From assembly GCA_036362785.1 (NCBI GenBank), contig CP143625.1:1489401-1553400 (forward strand): a stretch of DNA of 64,000 nucleotides, written 5' to 3'. The notes beneath the pieces are model-generated. The model made no database searches and was not told the DNA's origin. It worked only from the letters and a program-made list of their open reading frames with translations. The stretch's first letter is position 1. Every line of letters starts with the position of its first letter. The position numbers and the translations under genes were made by a program. Shown here in pieces: positions 47,729 to 58,790 of the stretch. This stretch comes from a beta proteobacterium MWH-UniP1 (GTDB lineage: Bacteria; Pseudomonadota; Gammaproteobacteria; Burkholderiales; Burkholderiaceae_A).

Positions 47729-48277
47729 TTATTTCATCCAGGCCGGATCCCAATCCACGTGAATCACACGCTGATCGGAGTCGACCTGGTCGATGTATTG
47801 GGCAACAAACGGGATCATTCCGGAATCCACCACAAGCCAATCGTGTTCGCCATTGGTCTGTAGCGAACCCACCAGGCCAAGATCTAGCCCTTGTCGATTG
47901 ATGACCCTGCAGCCGATCAAATCAGCCCAGTAAGTCTCGTCTTCATCAGGTTCGGGAAATTCACTGCGCGATAGCCCAACGAGCGCGCCGCGAAGCAATT
48001 CGGAATGATTTCGATCACTGACCGCTGCGAGTTGAAGCTTTAGGCCACGGGTCTGCGGCGAGCACTCGACAATATCGGAGTGCAACCATTGGCCGCTTTT
48101 GAGTTTTACCCAGCAGTGGGAAAAATCCTGCAGCAGAGAATCGTCGATGGGAAGTCCGGTCACGGACTTCAGCGTGTGGAGCCGAACGGCTCCTTTCAGA
48201 CCGATGGGTGCGCCGACCTCGGCCAGCGGCACCCAATCTTCAGGAGGTGAAACCTCAGGCAGCTTTTTGGCTTGCAA
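47729..48277 (-). CDS. rimM: 16S rRNA processing protein RimM
   Basis: The 182-residue protein has the N-terminal RimM barrel ([20 protein letters not shown]) and a PRC-barrel C terminus ([23 protein letters not shown]). It helps assemble the 30S head. The annotated start is TTG at 48277, which overlaps rpsP by 23 nt; GTG at 48232 is an alternative and no clear ribosome site decides. Confidence 0.93.
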   Translation of the reverse strand: MQAKKLPEVSPPEDWVPLAEVGAPIGLKGAVRLHTLKSVTGLPIDDSLLQDFSHCWVKLKSGQWLHSDIVECSPQTRGLKLQLAAVSDRNHSELLRGALVGLSRSEFPEPDEDETYWADLIGCRVINRQGLDLGLVGSLQTNGEHDWLVVDSGMIPFVAQYIDQVDSDQRVIHVDWDPAWMK

Positions 48278-48509
48278 ATTCTTTGATCAGGCGCTGAACG
48301 CGCGGGCTTACCTGTGCGCCCTGGCTACGCCAGTAATCAACGCGATCCATTGCGATGCGCAGTTTTGTCTCGCTGGCCGCGGCCACGGGATTAAAAAAGC
48401 CAACACGCTCAATGAATTTGCCATCACGGCGGCTGCGCGAATCAGTCGCGACCATGTGAAAGTAAGGCCGCTTGTGTGCGCCACCACGGGCTAAACGAAT
48501 AATGACCAT
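48255..48509 (-). CDS. rpsP: 30S ribosomal protein S16
   Basis: The 84-residue protein begins [20 protein letters not shown] and has [16 protein letters not shown], both typical of S16. It heads the rpsP-rimM-trmD-rplS operon. Confidence 0.98.
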   Translation of the reverse strand: MVIIRLARGGAHKRPYFHMVATDSRSRRDGKFIERVGFFNPVAAASETKLRIAMDRVDYWRSQGAQVSPRVQRLIKEFASQKAA

Positions 48510-48593
48510 AAATGCTCTCTCGTATCAAAATCGGGTCGGCGGCAGGCGCCTTGCCTACAGCCGGAAAAGCCCTCGATTCTAGCAGTCTGGCCT

Positions 48594-49544
48594 TTATTTG
48601 GAAAGGGCTTGGGTTAATTCAGGGACAACCTGAAAGAGATCCCCCACCAGGCCGTAGTCGGCCACCGAGAAAATCGGTGCCTCGGCGTCTTGGTTGATGG
48701 CCACGATCACTTTGGAGTCTTTCATGCCGGCCAGGTGCTGAATGGCGCCAGAAATGCCCACTGCAATGTAGAGCTGGGGGGCGACCACCTTGCCCGTCTG
48801 GCCCACCTGCCAGTCGTTGGGGGCATAGCCCGCATCCACGGCGGCCCGGCTTGCACCCATGGCGGCCCCAAGCTGATCCGCCAGCTGCTCCAACATGGCG
48901 AAGTTTTCTTTCGAGCCCAGGGCCCGACCACCGGAGACCACGACCTTGGCCGCCGTTAATTCCGGGCGGGCCAGCACGGCGATTTCACGCGAAACGAACT
49001 TGGCGCAAGCCGCAGGGGCAGCGGCGACAGCGACGGGTTCAATCGGGCAGGCGGCCTGTGCACCCTGTGCCTCGAAGGCAGTGCCACGGACCGTCATGAC
49101 CTTCACCGCATCGGTTGATTGCACAGTGGCAATCACGTTGCCCGCATAGATGGGCCGCTTAAAAGTGTCGACCCCAAGGACTTCGATGACGTCGGAGATC
49201 TGGGCCACATCCAACCGAGCCGCCACACGTGGCGAGATATTTTTACCAAAAGCCGTGGCAGGAAACACGATCGCGTCCATGCCGGCAGCGCTGACCAGGA
49301 TCTGCTCGGCCATAGGCTCAGCCAGTTGGTCAGCAAGCAGGGGCGCGTCGGCCACCATCACGCGTTGCACGCCCGCGATCTGGGCGGCCGCCTGGGCAGC
49401 AGGTCCAACATTGGCACCGGCAACCAAGACGCAGATTTCTGCACCACCGCCAGCCTTGGCCAGGGCACTCGCTGCAGCGACCGCATTGGCCGTGACCGGA
49501 CGCAGTTGATCGTTACTGTGTTCTGCAATGACTAGAATTTTCAT
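48594..49544 (-). CDS. etfA: Electron transfer flavoprotein alpha subunit
   Basis: The 316-residue subunit holds FAD at its C-terminal domain (VVSGGRALGSKENF, GASRAAVDAGYAPNDWQVGQTGK, YIAVGISGAIQH). It passes electrons from acyl-CoA and other dehydrogenases to ETF-quinone oxidoreductase. It lies 12 nt after etfB. Confidence 0.97.
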   Translation of the reverse strand: MKILVIAEHSNDQLRPVTANAVAAASALAKAGGGAEICVLVAGANVGPAAQAAAQIAGVQRVMVADAPLLADQLAEPMAEQILVSAAGMDAIVFPATAFGKNISPRVAARLDVAQISDVIEVLGVDTFKRPIYAGNVIATVQSTDAVKVMTVRGTAFEAQGAQAACPIEPVAVAAAPAACAKFVSREIAVLARPELTAAKVVVSGGRALGSKENFAMLEQLADQLGAAMGASRAAVDAGYAPNDWQVGQTGKVVAPQLYIAVGISGAIQHLAGMKDSKVIVAINQDAEAPIFSVADYGLVGDLFQVVPELTQALSK

Positions 49545-49556
49545 GAGATCGATTCC

Positions 49557-50306
49557 TTAGATCACTTTGGCTTCGTTGCGCAGCTTGTCAACGAGCGTGG
49601 CGACATCGGCCACCTTGATGCCGGCCTTGCGGCTTGGTGGATCTTCAACTTTTAAGAGTTTGAGGCGATGGGTAATGTCGACCCCATGGTCAGCCGGCGT
49701 GGACTGCTCAATGGGTTTTTTCTTCGCCTTCATGATGTTGGGCAGGGTGACATAGCGGGGTTCGTTTAGCCGCAGGTCGGTCGTTACCACTGCAGGAAGA
49801 TTTATGGAAATTTTTTCCAGACCACCATCGATTTCACGCGTGACCAGGGCCTGCTGACCCGATATTTCAAGTTTGCTGGCAAAGGTGGCCTGGGGCACGC
49901 CCCAGAGTGCGGCCAGCATCTGGCCGGTCTGATTGGCGTCGTCGTCAATGGCCTGCTTGCCCATGATGACCAACTGAGCCGATTCTTTTTGCGCAACCGA
50001 CTTCAGAATTTTTGCAACCGCCAACGGTTCCAAGAGCTGGTCGCACACCACATGGATGCCCCGGTCTGCGCCAATGGCCATTGCGGTGCGAAGCACATCT
50101 TGGGCCTGGGCAGGGCCACAGCTGACCGCCACAATTTCTGTGGCCACACCCGCCTCTTTCAGGCGGGTTGCCTCTTCGATCGCAATCTCGTCAAAGGGGT
50201 TCATCGACATCTTGACGTTGGCGATATCCACATCCGAGCCATCCGACTTGACTCGGACTTTCACGTTGTAGTCCACCACGCGCTTTACGGGTACCAACAC
50301 TTTCAT
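49557..50306 (-). CDS. etfB: Electron transfer flavoprotein beta subunit
   Basis: The 249-residue subunit starts [16 protein letters not shown] and binds [22 protein letters not shown] is the nucleotide loop and [12 protein letters not shown] the recognition loop. It is paired with etfA in one operon. Confidence 0.97.
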   Translation of the reverse strand: MKVLVPVKRVVDYNVKVRVKSDGSDVDIANVKMSMNPFDEIAIEEATRLKEAGVATEIVAVSCGPAQAQDVLRTAMAIGADRGIHVVCDQLLEPLAVAKILKSVAQKESAQLVIMGKQAIDDDANQTGQMLAALWGVPQATFASKLEISGQQALVTREIDGGLEKISINLPAVVTTDLRLNEPRYVTLPNIMKAKKKPIEQSTPADHGVDITHRLKLLKVEDPPSRKAGIKVADVATLVDKLRNEAKVI

Positions 50307-50414
50307 TACGGTCTACCTTTTAAATACGGATTTGGTCAGGGACATGCGGCAAAAAGGCTTGACGCAACAAGACGCCAAGCTACATTCTAATGCGACAATT
50401 CCAGCAACCCATCC

Positions 50415-51509
50415 ATGCCCAACGACCACGCCATGCAGCCCCGCCGCCGACGCACACTTGCGCTTGGGGCTGGCCTGCTTCTGTCAGCCGGGTTTCCTGC
50501 AGCGCACCTATTGGCGCAGCCCCGCAACAAAACCGCCCGCGAAACTGAAGAGTCTCTGGCCATTGGCCTGCGGCATGGTTGGCTGGGCCGAAGCGATGTG
50601 CAAACCTTCATCTCGGATACTGCCGACAAACACAACCTGCCGCGGACATGGCTGTGGAGCCAGTTTGAGGGGCTCGGGGCGCAGCCCCGGGCACTACTGC
50701 TGATGAATCCGCCCCCACCGCCCCCGGGCGAAGTGCCAAGAAAACGGTCCTGGGCCCGTTACTTATCGCAGCACGCCGACATCACCCGGATCAACGCGGG
50801 GCGCACCTTTATGGCCGAACATCGGCAGGTACTCCACGATGTTGCACAACAATCTGGTGTGCCGGCACAGGTGATCGCCGCCATCATTGGTGTTGAAACC
50901 AAATACGGGCAATTCACCGGTCGATTTCCAACATTAGAAACGCTCACCACGCTGGCCTTTGAGTCACCAAGGCGGGCGGATTTTTTTCGTAAAGAACTCG
51001 AGACGCTTTTGGTGATGGGCCGGCAAGGTGTTGTGAATTTGAAAGAACTACGGGGTTCGTTTGCGGGCGCACTGGGCTTGCCGCAATTCATGCCCAGCAG
51101 TTGGCAGAATTTTGCCCTTGGCTACCGTAACCCAGCACGTGCCGATTTGATCAACAACCCGCATGACGCAATTGCATCGGTGGGGAATTTTCTAAAACTG
51201 CATGGATGGCGGGCCAGTCGCCCGAGCCACACCGTGGCAGTGATTCCACTGCACACCAACCCAGCAAGATTCGTAGCACCACAGCTTGAACCGCTACACA
51301 CCGTGGCACAGCTTCAGGCGGCCGGTATTGAACAAGAAACACCCAGACTTTCGGCGGATACAAGCGCGAGCCTAATCGATCTTCCCGAAGAAGATGACAA
51401 CGTGACCTACTGGATTGCAGCCCATAATTTTTTTGTGATTACCCAGTACAACCGAAGTTTCATGTACGCAGCGGCCGTTTTAACGCTCGCCGAATCCCTG
51501 GAGAGTTAA
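50415..51509 (+). CDS. mltB: Lytic murein transglycosylase B-like
   Basis: The 364-residue protein has an N-terminal leader with RRRR followed by a hydrophobic stretch (Tat- or Sec-type, cleavage near LLA-QPRN). The SLT-fold catalytic core has GVETKYG (catalytic Glu), FESPRRADFF, GALGLPQFMPSS and DAIASVGNFL. It cleaves peptidoglycan to 1,6-anhydro products in the periplasm. No lipobox is seen, so it would be soluble, unlike E. coli MltB. Starts at 50415 and 50433 are both possible. Confidence 0.9.
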   Translation: MPNDHAMQPRRRRTLALGAGLLLSAGFPAAHLLAQPRNKTARETEESLAIGLRHGWLGRSDVQTFISDTADKHNLPRTWLWSQFEGLGAQPRALLLMNPPPPPPGEVPRKRSWARYLSQHADITRINAGRTFMAEHRQVLHDVAQQSGVPAQVIAAIIGVETKYGQFTGRFPTLETLTTLAFESPRRADFFRKELETLLVMGRQGVVNLKELRGSFAGALGLPQFMPSSWQNFALGYRNPARADLINNPHDAIASVGNFLKLHGWRASRPSHTVAVIPLHTNPARFVAPQLEPLHTVAQLQAAGIEQETPRLSADTSASLIDLPEEDDNVTYWIAAHNFFVITQYNRSFMYAAAVLTLAESLES

Positions 51510-51512
51510 GTC

Positions 51513-52064
51513 TTGCGCGTGATTCAATGGCTGGCCGCGACGCTGGCTGCACTGGTCATCGGCCTGTCGGGATGCAGCTCACAGCCAGGCCTGGCCCCAC
51601 CAAGTGGCCCCTACAAGATTGCGGAAATCTTTGATGGTGATTCCTTTAATCTGATTGCTGCCAATCAACAGATCGTGCGCGTGCGCATTGCGGGCATAGA
51701 TGCGCCAGAAAAACGCCAACCTTATTCCAACAAATCCAAAGAGTCTTTAGAGTCTTTGCTCGCGGGCGGCACAATCACGCTCACGCCTGTGAAGATCGAC
51801 CGGTTCGAGCGCTGGGTGGCCCATGTGTCGGTGAATCAAAACGATATTGGATTACTTCAGATCCAGCGGGGCTACGCCTGGTTCTTCACACGCTATCAGC
51901 AAGACCTGGATGATCGCCGCAAATCGGACTATGCCCGGGCCGAAGAAAACGCCCGCCGAGAAGGCCTAGGCTTGTGGGCCGGCATTGCGGCATCGGTCAA
52001 CAACCCCGCACTGGCACCCGAGCCACCGTGGAAATTTCGTGAGCGGACAAAGAAAGAAAAATAA
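51513..52064 (+). CDS. Thermonuclease-family lipoprotein (SNase-like)
   Basis: The 183-residue protein has a lipoprotein signal (VIGLSGCSS, lipid-modified Cys near residue 21). It then has a staphylococcal-nuclease-like OB domain: IFDGDSFNL (Asp), VRIAGIDAPEK (Arg and Asp of the calcium/catalytic site), RWVAHVSV and the EENARREGLGLWAG segment. It is probably a cell-envelope-anchored DNA/RNA nuclease. The start is TTG at 51513 with GGAGAG upstream; it lies 3 nt after the mltB stop. Confidence 0.85.
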   Translation: MRVIQWLAATLAALVIGLSGCSSQPGLAPPSGPYKIAEIFDGDSFNLIAANQQIVRVRIAGIDAPEKRQPYSNKSKESLESLLAGGTITLTPVKIDRFERWVAHVSVNQNDIGLLQIQRGYAWFFTRYQQDLDDRRKSDYARAEENARREGLGLWAGIAASVNNPALAPEPPWKFRERTKKEK

Positions 52065-52069
52065 TTGAT

Positions 52070-52831
52070 TTACTTACGCGCCTGACGCTGACGCAGCGCT
52101 TCATAACAACACACGCCGCAAGCCACTGACACATTCAGGCTTTCCACCGACCCTTGCATGGGCAGCCGCACCAGAAGATCACAACGCTCCCTCGTTAAGC
52201 GGCGCATGCCCTCGCCTTCGGCGCCCAGAACCAGAGCGATCTTGCCCGTGAGATCGGTGGCATAGATTGACGCCTCTGCCTCGCCGGCCAGCCCAATCAC
52301 CATGTAATCGGCCTGCTGTAGCTCTTCAATGGCTCGCGCCAGATTGGTCACCTGCAGATACGGCAGATGATCCGACGCACCAGCGGACACACGTGCGGCG
52401 ACATCGTTCAACGGTGCGGATTTGTCACGTGGTGCAATGACTGCCGCCGCACCGGCAGCATCCACACTGCGCAAAATCGCCCCAAGGTTGTGAGGATCGG
52501 TCACGCCATCCAAAACCACCAGCCACTGATCAACCGGCTTGAGTGATTCCATCTGCTCTAATAAGTCTGACAGGCTGTCAGGCTGCGGACGTTTGCTGGC
52601 AATGGCCAACACGCCCTGATGTCGCTGCCCCTTGGCCAGCCGATCCAGCTGAAGTATTGATTCCGAAATGGTTTTGATCGAAGCCTGTTCGGCCTGCTTC
52701 AAAAGCCCATTGATGCGTGCGTCTTTACGCTGGCCATCAAACACGATTCGGCTGATGGTGTCGGGCGCCGCCCGAAGGCGGGCACGAACCGCATGAAAAC
52801 CGAGTAAACAAATTTCTTTGGGATCTGCCAT
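52070..52831 (-). CDS. rlmB: 23S rRNA (guanosine-2251-2'-O) methyltransferase
   Basis: The 253-residue SpoU/TrmH-type enzyme has an N-terminal L30e-like substrate domain (GFHAVRARLR) and a SPOUT knot: DPHNLGAILRSVDAAG (motif 1), LVLGAEGEGMRRLT (motif 2) and LPMQGSVESLNVSVACGVC (motif 3). It methylates G2251 in the peptidyl-transferase P loop. It lies 6 nt after rnr. Confidence 0.96.
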   Translation of the reverse strand: MADPKEICLLGFHAVRARLRAAPDTISRIVFDGQRKDARINGLLKQAEQASIKTISESILQLDRLAKGQRHQGVLAIASKRPQPDSLSDLLEQMESLKPVDQWLVVLDGVTDPHNLGAILRSVDAAGAAAVIAPRDKSAPLNDVAARVSAGASDHLPYLQVTNLARAIEELQQADYMVIGLAGEAEASIYATDLTGKIALVLGAEGEGMRRLTRERCDLLVRLPMQGSVESLNVSVACGVCCYEALRQRQARK

Positions 52832-52837
52832 TGGGAA

Positions 52838-55132
52838 TTAGCGCCGGCTGCGTTTGGATTTGCGCGCTTTGCCGGCCTGAGATGCCGGCTGGCGGGCGGT
52901 CTTGGTTTTCGCGGGTTTTGCCCTCGCGGACTTCGTGGAATTTTTCGTGCCTGAAGGCGGCGCAACGACTGGTGTCACCGATGGTTTGGATTTTTTCTTC
53001 TTGCCGCCCCGTTTCGCTGCGCCACTGGCCTGCTCTGCCAAGGCCTCGGCCAGCCAGCGGGGCATATCGAGCACTTCTTCCTCATCATCAGGAAGTTCGT
53101 AATAGTCTTGCTCGCGCTCGGTCGTCTTGGTGGACTTGGTTGCGCGCATCAGGCTTGGCACCAGCTGAAACTCAATACGGCGGGCATCCAGGTCAACACG
53201 GGCAACCTGCACCACCAGGCTGTCATAGAGCCTAAAACGCCGGCCGGTTCGCTCACCGCGCAGCTCATGCAGGACTTCGTTGTGTTGGAAGTATTCTGCG
53301 CCGAGCTCTGACACATGAACAAGACCCTCGACATAGAGTGCATCTAGAGTGATAAACAAACCAAAGGGCGCAACGCCTGTGACGGTGCCGCGCAGCTGCT
53401 CGCCCACACGAGACTTCATGTATTGACACTTCAGCCAAGCCTCGACATCGCGCGATGCCTCATCGGCACGACGCTCTGCTGCCGAGCAATGGTCACCAAT
53501 ATTGCGCCAACGCTGCAAGGGATCGTCGTCGCCGAGATCGCCAAAAGACGGCACATAGTGGCCCTTGTTGTGGATGATGGTCTTGATCACCCGATGCACT
53601 AACAAATCCGGATAACGGCGAATCGGCGATGTGAAATGGGCATAAGCCTCGTAGGACAGGCCAAAGTGGCCGGAGTTATCCGGTGTGTAAATGGCCTGCT
53701 GCATACTGCGCAAGAGTAGCGACTGAATCAATCGCGAATCGGGTCTGGCACGAATCTCTTTGGCCAGGCGGGAATAGTCCCCGGGATTGGGCTCATCACC
53801 CCCCTCGAGCTTTAGTCCCTGCACTTTCAGAAAATCGCGTAGTGCCTTTAAGCGCTCCGGCGTGGGCCCTTCGTGAACGCGGAATAAGCCATGGCGTTTT
53901 GCCCGCTTAAAAATATCGGCAGCACAGGTGTTGGCCGCCAGCATGCACTCTTCAATCAGACGATGGGCATCGTTGCGGACTCGCGGCAAGATCTTCTCAA
54001 TTCGGCCATTGGCATCGAATTGCATAAAGGTCTCGACCGAGTCGAAATCAATCGCGCCACGGGCCTCGCGCGCGCCCAACAGCGCACGAAAGACTTCCTC
54101 GAGTTGGCCCAGCGGTTCAACCAAGGGGCCAAGCTGCACCGCCTCTTCCGACAGCGGGTCGCACAACACCGCCCAGGCGCGGGTATAGGTGAGCCGCTGA
54201 TGGGAACAAATCACGGCGTCATAAAACTGATAGGCCTTGACCTCGCCGTCGGTGCTCACCACCATGTCGCAGACCAGGGCCAAGCGATCGACATGTGGAT
54301 TTAAGGAGCACAGGCCGTTGGAGAGTTTTTCCGGCAGCATGGGAATGACCCGGCGCGGAAAATACACCGATGTGCTGCGTGAAAATGCATCGCGGTCCAG
54401 AGCATCACCCGTTTGCACATAGTGGCTGACATCGGCAATGGCCACCAACAAACGCCAGCCTTTGCCGGGAATGGCTTCGGCATAAACCGCATCATCAAAG
54501 TCTCGCGCATCTTCGCCGTCAATGGTCATAAACGGCACATCGCGCAGATCAATTCTGTTTTTCAGGTCTTTGGCACGGACCTCGTCTGGAAGACGGCTGG
54601 CGAGTTTTTCCGCCTCGGCAGAAAACTCATGGGGTACATCGAATTTGCGTACCGCAATCTCAATTTCCATGCCGGGGTCGTCGACCCCGCCAAGTACCTC
54701 GACCACCCGGCCCACCGGCGGCGTGTACCGGGTGGGGGGGTCCACAATCTCAATGGAGACCACCTGTCCCGACTCCGCCCCCATGGTGTCGGCCGGCGCC
54801 ACGATCACGTCGTGTTTAATGCGCTGGTCCTCGGGCACCACCACTAAAATGCCGCGCTCATTGACCAGTCGGCCCACGAGCTTGCGATTGGCGTGCTCCA
54901 CCACTTCCAAAATGACCGCCTCGGGCCGGCCCCGCCGATCGGTGCCCACCACACGGGCACTCACCCGATCGCCATGCATGGCCTTGAGCATTTCTTTTGG
55001 CGAGACAAAGACGTCATCGCCGCCAGTATCGGGCCGAATAAAACCGAAGCCGTCTCGGTGGCCAATCAGGCGGCCATAAAAACCACTGGGCTGGGCTTTG
55101 GATGGGGTCAGAGGCGAGGCTCGTTTTGACAA
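52838..55132 (-). CDS. rnr: Ribonuclease R, shortened N terminus
   Basis: The protein is 764 residues from TTG at 55132. It has two cold-shock domains (GFYGRLIGHRDGFGFIRP first), the RNB catalytic core (TIDGEDARDFDDAVYAE with the metal-binding aspartates), an S1 domain (LRGTVTGVAPFGLFITLD) and a lysine-rich C-terminal tail. It degrades structured RNA 3' to 5'. The usual N-terminal winged-helix (about 80 residues) is absent, because the tRNA-Leu gene begins 35 nt upstream on the other strand. The TTG has a weak GGAAA before it, and the -35 of the tRNA promoter lies over the first codons. Confidence 0.92.
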   Translation of the reverse strand: MSKRASPLTPSKAQPSGFYGRLIGHRDGFGFIRPDTGGDDVFVSPKEMLKAMHGDRVSARVVGTDRRGRPEAVILEVVEHANRKLVGRLVNERGILVVVPEDQRIKHDVIVAPADTMGAESGQVVSIEIVDPPTRYTPPVGRVVEVLGGVDDPGMEIEIAVRKFDVPHEFSAEAEKLASRLPDEVRAKDLKNRIDLRDVPFMTIDGEDARDFDDAVYAEAIPGKGWRLLVAIADVSHYVQTGDALDRDAFSRSTSVYFPRRVIPMLPEKLSNGLCSLNPHVDRLALVCDMVVSTDGEVKAYQFYDAVICSHQRLTYTRAWAVLCDPLSEEAVQLGPLVEPLGQLEEVFRALLGAREARGAIDFDSVETFMQFDANGRIEKILPRVRNDAHRLIEECMLAANTCAADIFKRAKRHGLFRVHEGPTPERLKALRDFLKVQGLKLEGGDEPNPGDYSRLAKEIRARPDSRLIQSLLLRSMQQAIYTPDNSGHFGLSYEAYAHFTSPIRRYPDLLVHRVIKTIIHNKGHYVPSFGDLGDDDPLQRWRNIGDHCSAAERRADEASRDVEAWLKCQYMKSRVGEQLRGTVTGVAPFGLFITLDALYVEGLVHVSELGAEYFQHNEVLHELRGERTGRRFRLYDSLVVQVARVDLDARRIEFQLVPSLMRATKSTKTTEREQDYYELPDDEEEVLDMPRWLAEALAEQASGAAKRGGKKKKSKPSVTPVVAPPSGTKNSTKSARAKPAKTKTARQPASQAGKARKSKRSRR

Positions 55133-55153
55133 TTGTGTGTTTCCAAGTAAAGT
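55126..55153 (+). promoter_or_regulatory. Promoter of tRNA-Leu
   Basis: There is a perfect -35 TTGACA (55126-55131), a 16-bp spacer and TAAAGT (55148-55153), with a predicted start near 55160. The -35 lies over the first codons of the divergent rnr gene. Confidence 0.75.
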
Positions 55154-55166
55154 ACGCGGCTCACTT

Positions 55167-55253
55167 GCCCAGATGGCGGAATTGGTAGACGCACTAGGTT
55201 CAGGTCCTAGCGGTGGCAACACTGTGGAGGTTCGAGTCCTCTTCTGGGCACCA
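55167..55253 (+). tRNA. tRNA-Leu (CAG)
   Basis: An 87-nt class II tRNA with acceptor GCCCAGA / TCTGGGC, anticodon CAG, a long variable arm, discriminator A and encoded CCA. Confidence 0.96.
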
Positions 55254-55314
55254 TCTTAATCCCCTGAAGTTCAAACACAACCAGCCCGAGCAACGCGCCC
55301 GGGCGGTCACCGCC

Positions 55315-56703
<1,389 letters not shown>

Positions 56704-57876
56704 TTAGGCCACGGACCAGCTGCCCGCCTGATTCACGAGCTTTTCGCCGGTCCACACCCCTAATTCTGCATCAGGAAGAGCAATTACCGTTTTCCCCTGT
56801 GCCCGCAGGCTGGCAATCGCTGCCCGAAGCGCCGCATCGTCACGCCAGGGCGCGGCGATCGGGGCGAAAGAACAATCCGCCTCGCCCTCTGAAGAGGCCG
56901 TGATGCCGAGTAATTCCCGTAGTTCCAGGCTAAACCCGGTGGCCGCACGTGCACGGCCAAAGATCTCACCCACACCGTCGTAGCGGCCACCACGGACCAC
57001 GGCGTTGGGCAGGCCCTCGCAGTAAATCGAGAACATGACACCGTTGTGATAGCGATAACCGCGGAGATCGGCGAAGTCCACCGTTAACACGCACTGCGGG
57101 TGTTCGGTAAAGAGTGCCGAATTGGCCACCGCCTGCAGACGATCCAGCGCCTGGCTAATCGTTGGCACGGCCGGCAAGACTGCCCTGGCTTTTTCAATGA
57201 CATTGCCTGGGCCCGTTGCTGGGCCGTACAGATCGATCATGGCCAGAAGCGACTTTGCCGTTGCCGGTGCTAGCCGGGTAACGAGTTGATTCAGGCGAAC
57301 ACGGTCCTTGGACTGCAAGGCCTGCAGCACATCAGTCTCAATCGCTGCCAAGGCCGGATCCTGGTCACGCAAGGCCAAAAACACCCCGCGGTGCGAGAGA
57401 TCCAGCCTAACTTTTTGAATGCCAGCAGCATCTAAAGAGGCCAGCGCCAGTTCTTGAACTTCCAAATCCGCTTCCAGGCCAGCATGGCCAAAGAGTTCAC
57501 AGCCCACCTGAACCGGCTCACGCGACGAGAGCAATCCAGCCGGCTGCGCATGCAGCACCGAGCCGGCGTAACACAGGCGGGTCACGCCCTGATGTTGTAT
57601 TTGATGGGCGTCAATACGTGCTGCCTGCGGCGTCATATCCGCCCGCAGGCCCAGCAACCGGCCGCTGGCCTGATCCACCAGCTTAAAGGTGCGCAGATCA
57701 AGATCGCGGGCCTGATCAATCATGAGTGATTCGACATGCTCCACCAGGGGTGGCTGAATCAATGCGTAGCCGTAGCCCGCATAAAGGTCGAGAAGGCGAC
57801 GGCGAAGCGATTCAAGCCGCTTCGCCTCGAGCGGCAAAATATCCGAGAGTTGGTCAGGCAAAAGCCATGCGGGCAT
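56704..57876 (-). CDS. hisZ: ATP phosphoribosyltransferase regulatory subunit
   Basis: The 390-residue HisRS paralogue activates the short form of HisG, the first enzyme of histidine synthesis. The class II core is visible (PPLVEHVESL, LVDQASGRLLGLRADMTPQAARI) and there is no anticodon-binding domain, which separates it from true HisRS. Its place between hflC and purA is standard in Burkholderiales. Confidence 0.94.
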   Translation of the reverse strand: MPAWLLPDQLSDILPLEAKRLESLRRRLLDLYAGYGYALIQPPLVEHVESLMIDQARDLDLRTFKLVDQASGRLLGLRADMTPQAARIDAHQIQHQGVTRLCYAGSVLHAQPAGLLSSREPVQVGCELFGHAGLEADLEVQELALASLDAAGIQKVRLDLSHRGVFLALRDQDPALAAIETDVLQALQSKDRVRLNQLVTRLAPATAKSLLAMIDLYGPATGPGNVIEKARAVLPAVPTISQALDRLQAVANSALFTEHPQCVLTVDFADLRGYRYHNGVMFSIYCEGLPNAVVRGGRYDGVGEIFGRARAATGFSLELRELLGITASSEGEADCSFAPIAAPWRDDAALRAAIASLRAQGKTVIALPDAELGVWTGEKLVNQAGSWSVA

Positions 57877-57893
57877 AAAAAATTCGCCTGTGG

Positions 57894-58790
57894 TTACTTG
57901 GCGTTTCCGTTGCCGCTTGGCCGAACACCTGAAGACCTGAAATGACGGAAGAAGTCGGATTGCGGGTCCGCCACAATCACGTCCGATTTGTTTTTAAAGC
58001 TCTCGCGATAGGCCTGCAGGCTTCGGTAAAACGAGGCGAATTCCGGGTTTTGTCCAAAGGATGCGGCGTAAAGCGACGTGGAGCGTGCATCGCCGTCACC
58101 CATGATGCTTTGGGCGCGACGATAGGCCTGAGCAAGAATGACTTCGCGCTGGCGATCGGCATTGGCACGAATCTTTTCAGACTCGGCAGCACCGGAAGAG
58201 CGCCGCTCATTGGCGATGGCTTTTCGCTCGGACTCCATGCGGCGGAAAACAGAATCGCGGATTTCATCAGCCAGATCGACACGCTTGATTCGCACATCGA
58301 CCACTTCCACACCAAGCCGCTGGGCATCGGCATTCACGCGGTCGCGAATGCCCGTCATGATCTGCTCGCGCGATGCGGAAATCACTTCATTCATGGTGCG
58401 CTTGGCGATCTCGTTATTCAGCGCGTCACGCAGGCTGCGGGAGATACGGTCTGCGGCACCGGCCGGGCGGCCAGCCACCGAGACCCAATACTCTTTGGGA
58501 TCGATCACACGCCATTTCACATACGTATCCACCAGCACGTTTTGTTTTTCACTGGTGATAAAGCGATCAATCTCGGGCGTGTCGATGGTCAGAATGCGTT
58601 TCTCAACGAAAACCACGTTTTGAAAGGGGGGTGGCATCTTGAAGTACAGGCCAGGCTTATTCACCACTTCTTTGATTTCACCCAGGGCAAACACAATAGC
58701 GTATTGCCGTTGATCCACCACAAAAATGCACGAACCGGCGATCAGGACCAACACGACCAGCGCGGAAATCGCTGTAAAGAGCTTATTCAT
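57894..58790 (-). CDS. hflC: FtsH modulator HflC
   Basis: The 298-residue SPFH-domain protein has one N-terminal membrane anchor (TAISALVVLVLIAGSCIFVV). The SPFH core (TSEKQNVLVDTYVKWRVIDP) and a long C-terminal coiled coil with ANERRSSGAAES follow. With HflK it forms a periplasmic cage around FtsH and modulates its access to substrates. Its start shares one base with the hflK stop (TAATG). Confidence 0.96.
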   Translation of the reverse strand: MNKLFTAISALVVLVLIAGSCIFVVDQRQYAIVFALGEIKEVVNKPGLYFKMPPPFQNVVFVEKRILTIDTPEIDRFITSEKQNVLVDTYVKWRVIDPKEYWVSVAGRPAGAADRISRSLRDALNNEIAKRTMNEVISASREQIMTGIRDRVNADAQRLGVEVVDVRIKRVDLADEIRDSVFRRMESERKAIANERRSSGAAESEKIRANADRQREVILAQAYRRAQSIMGDGDARSTSLYAASFGQNPEFASFYRSLQAYRESFKNKSDVIVADPQSDFFRHFRSSGVRPSGNGNAK

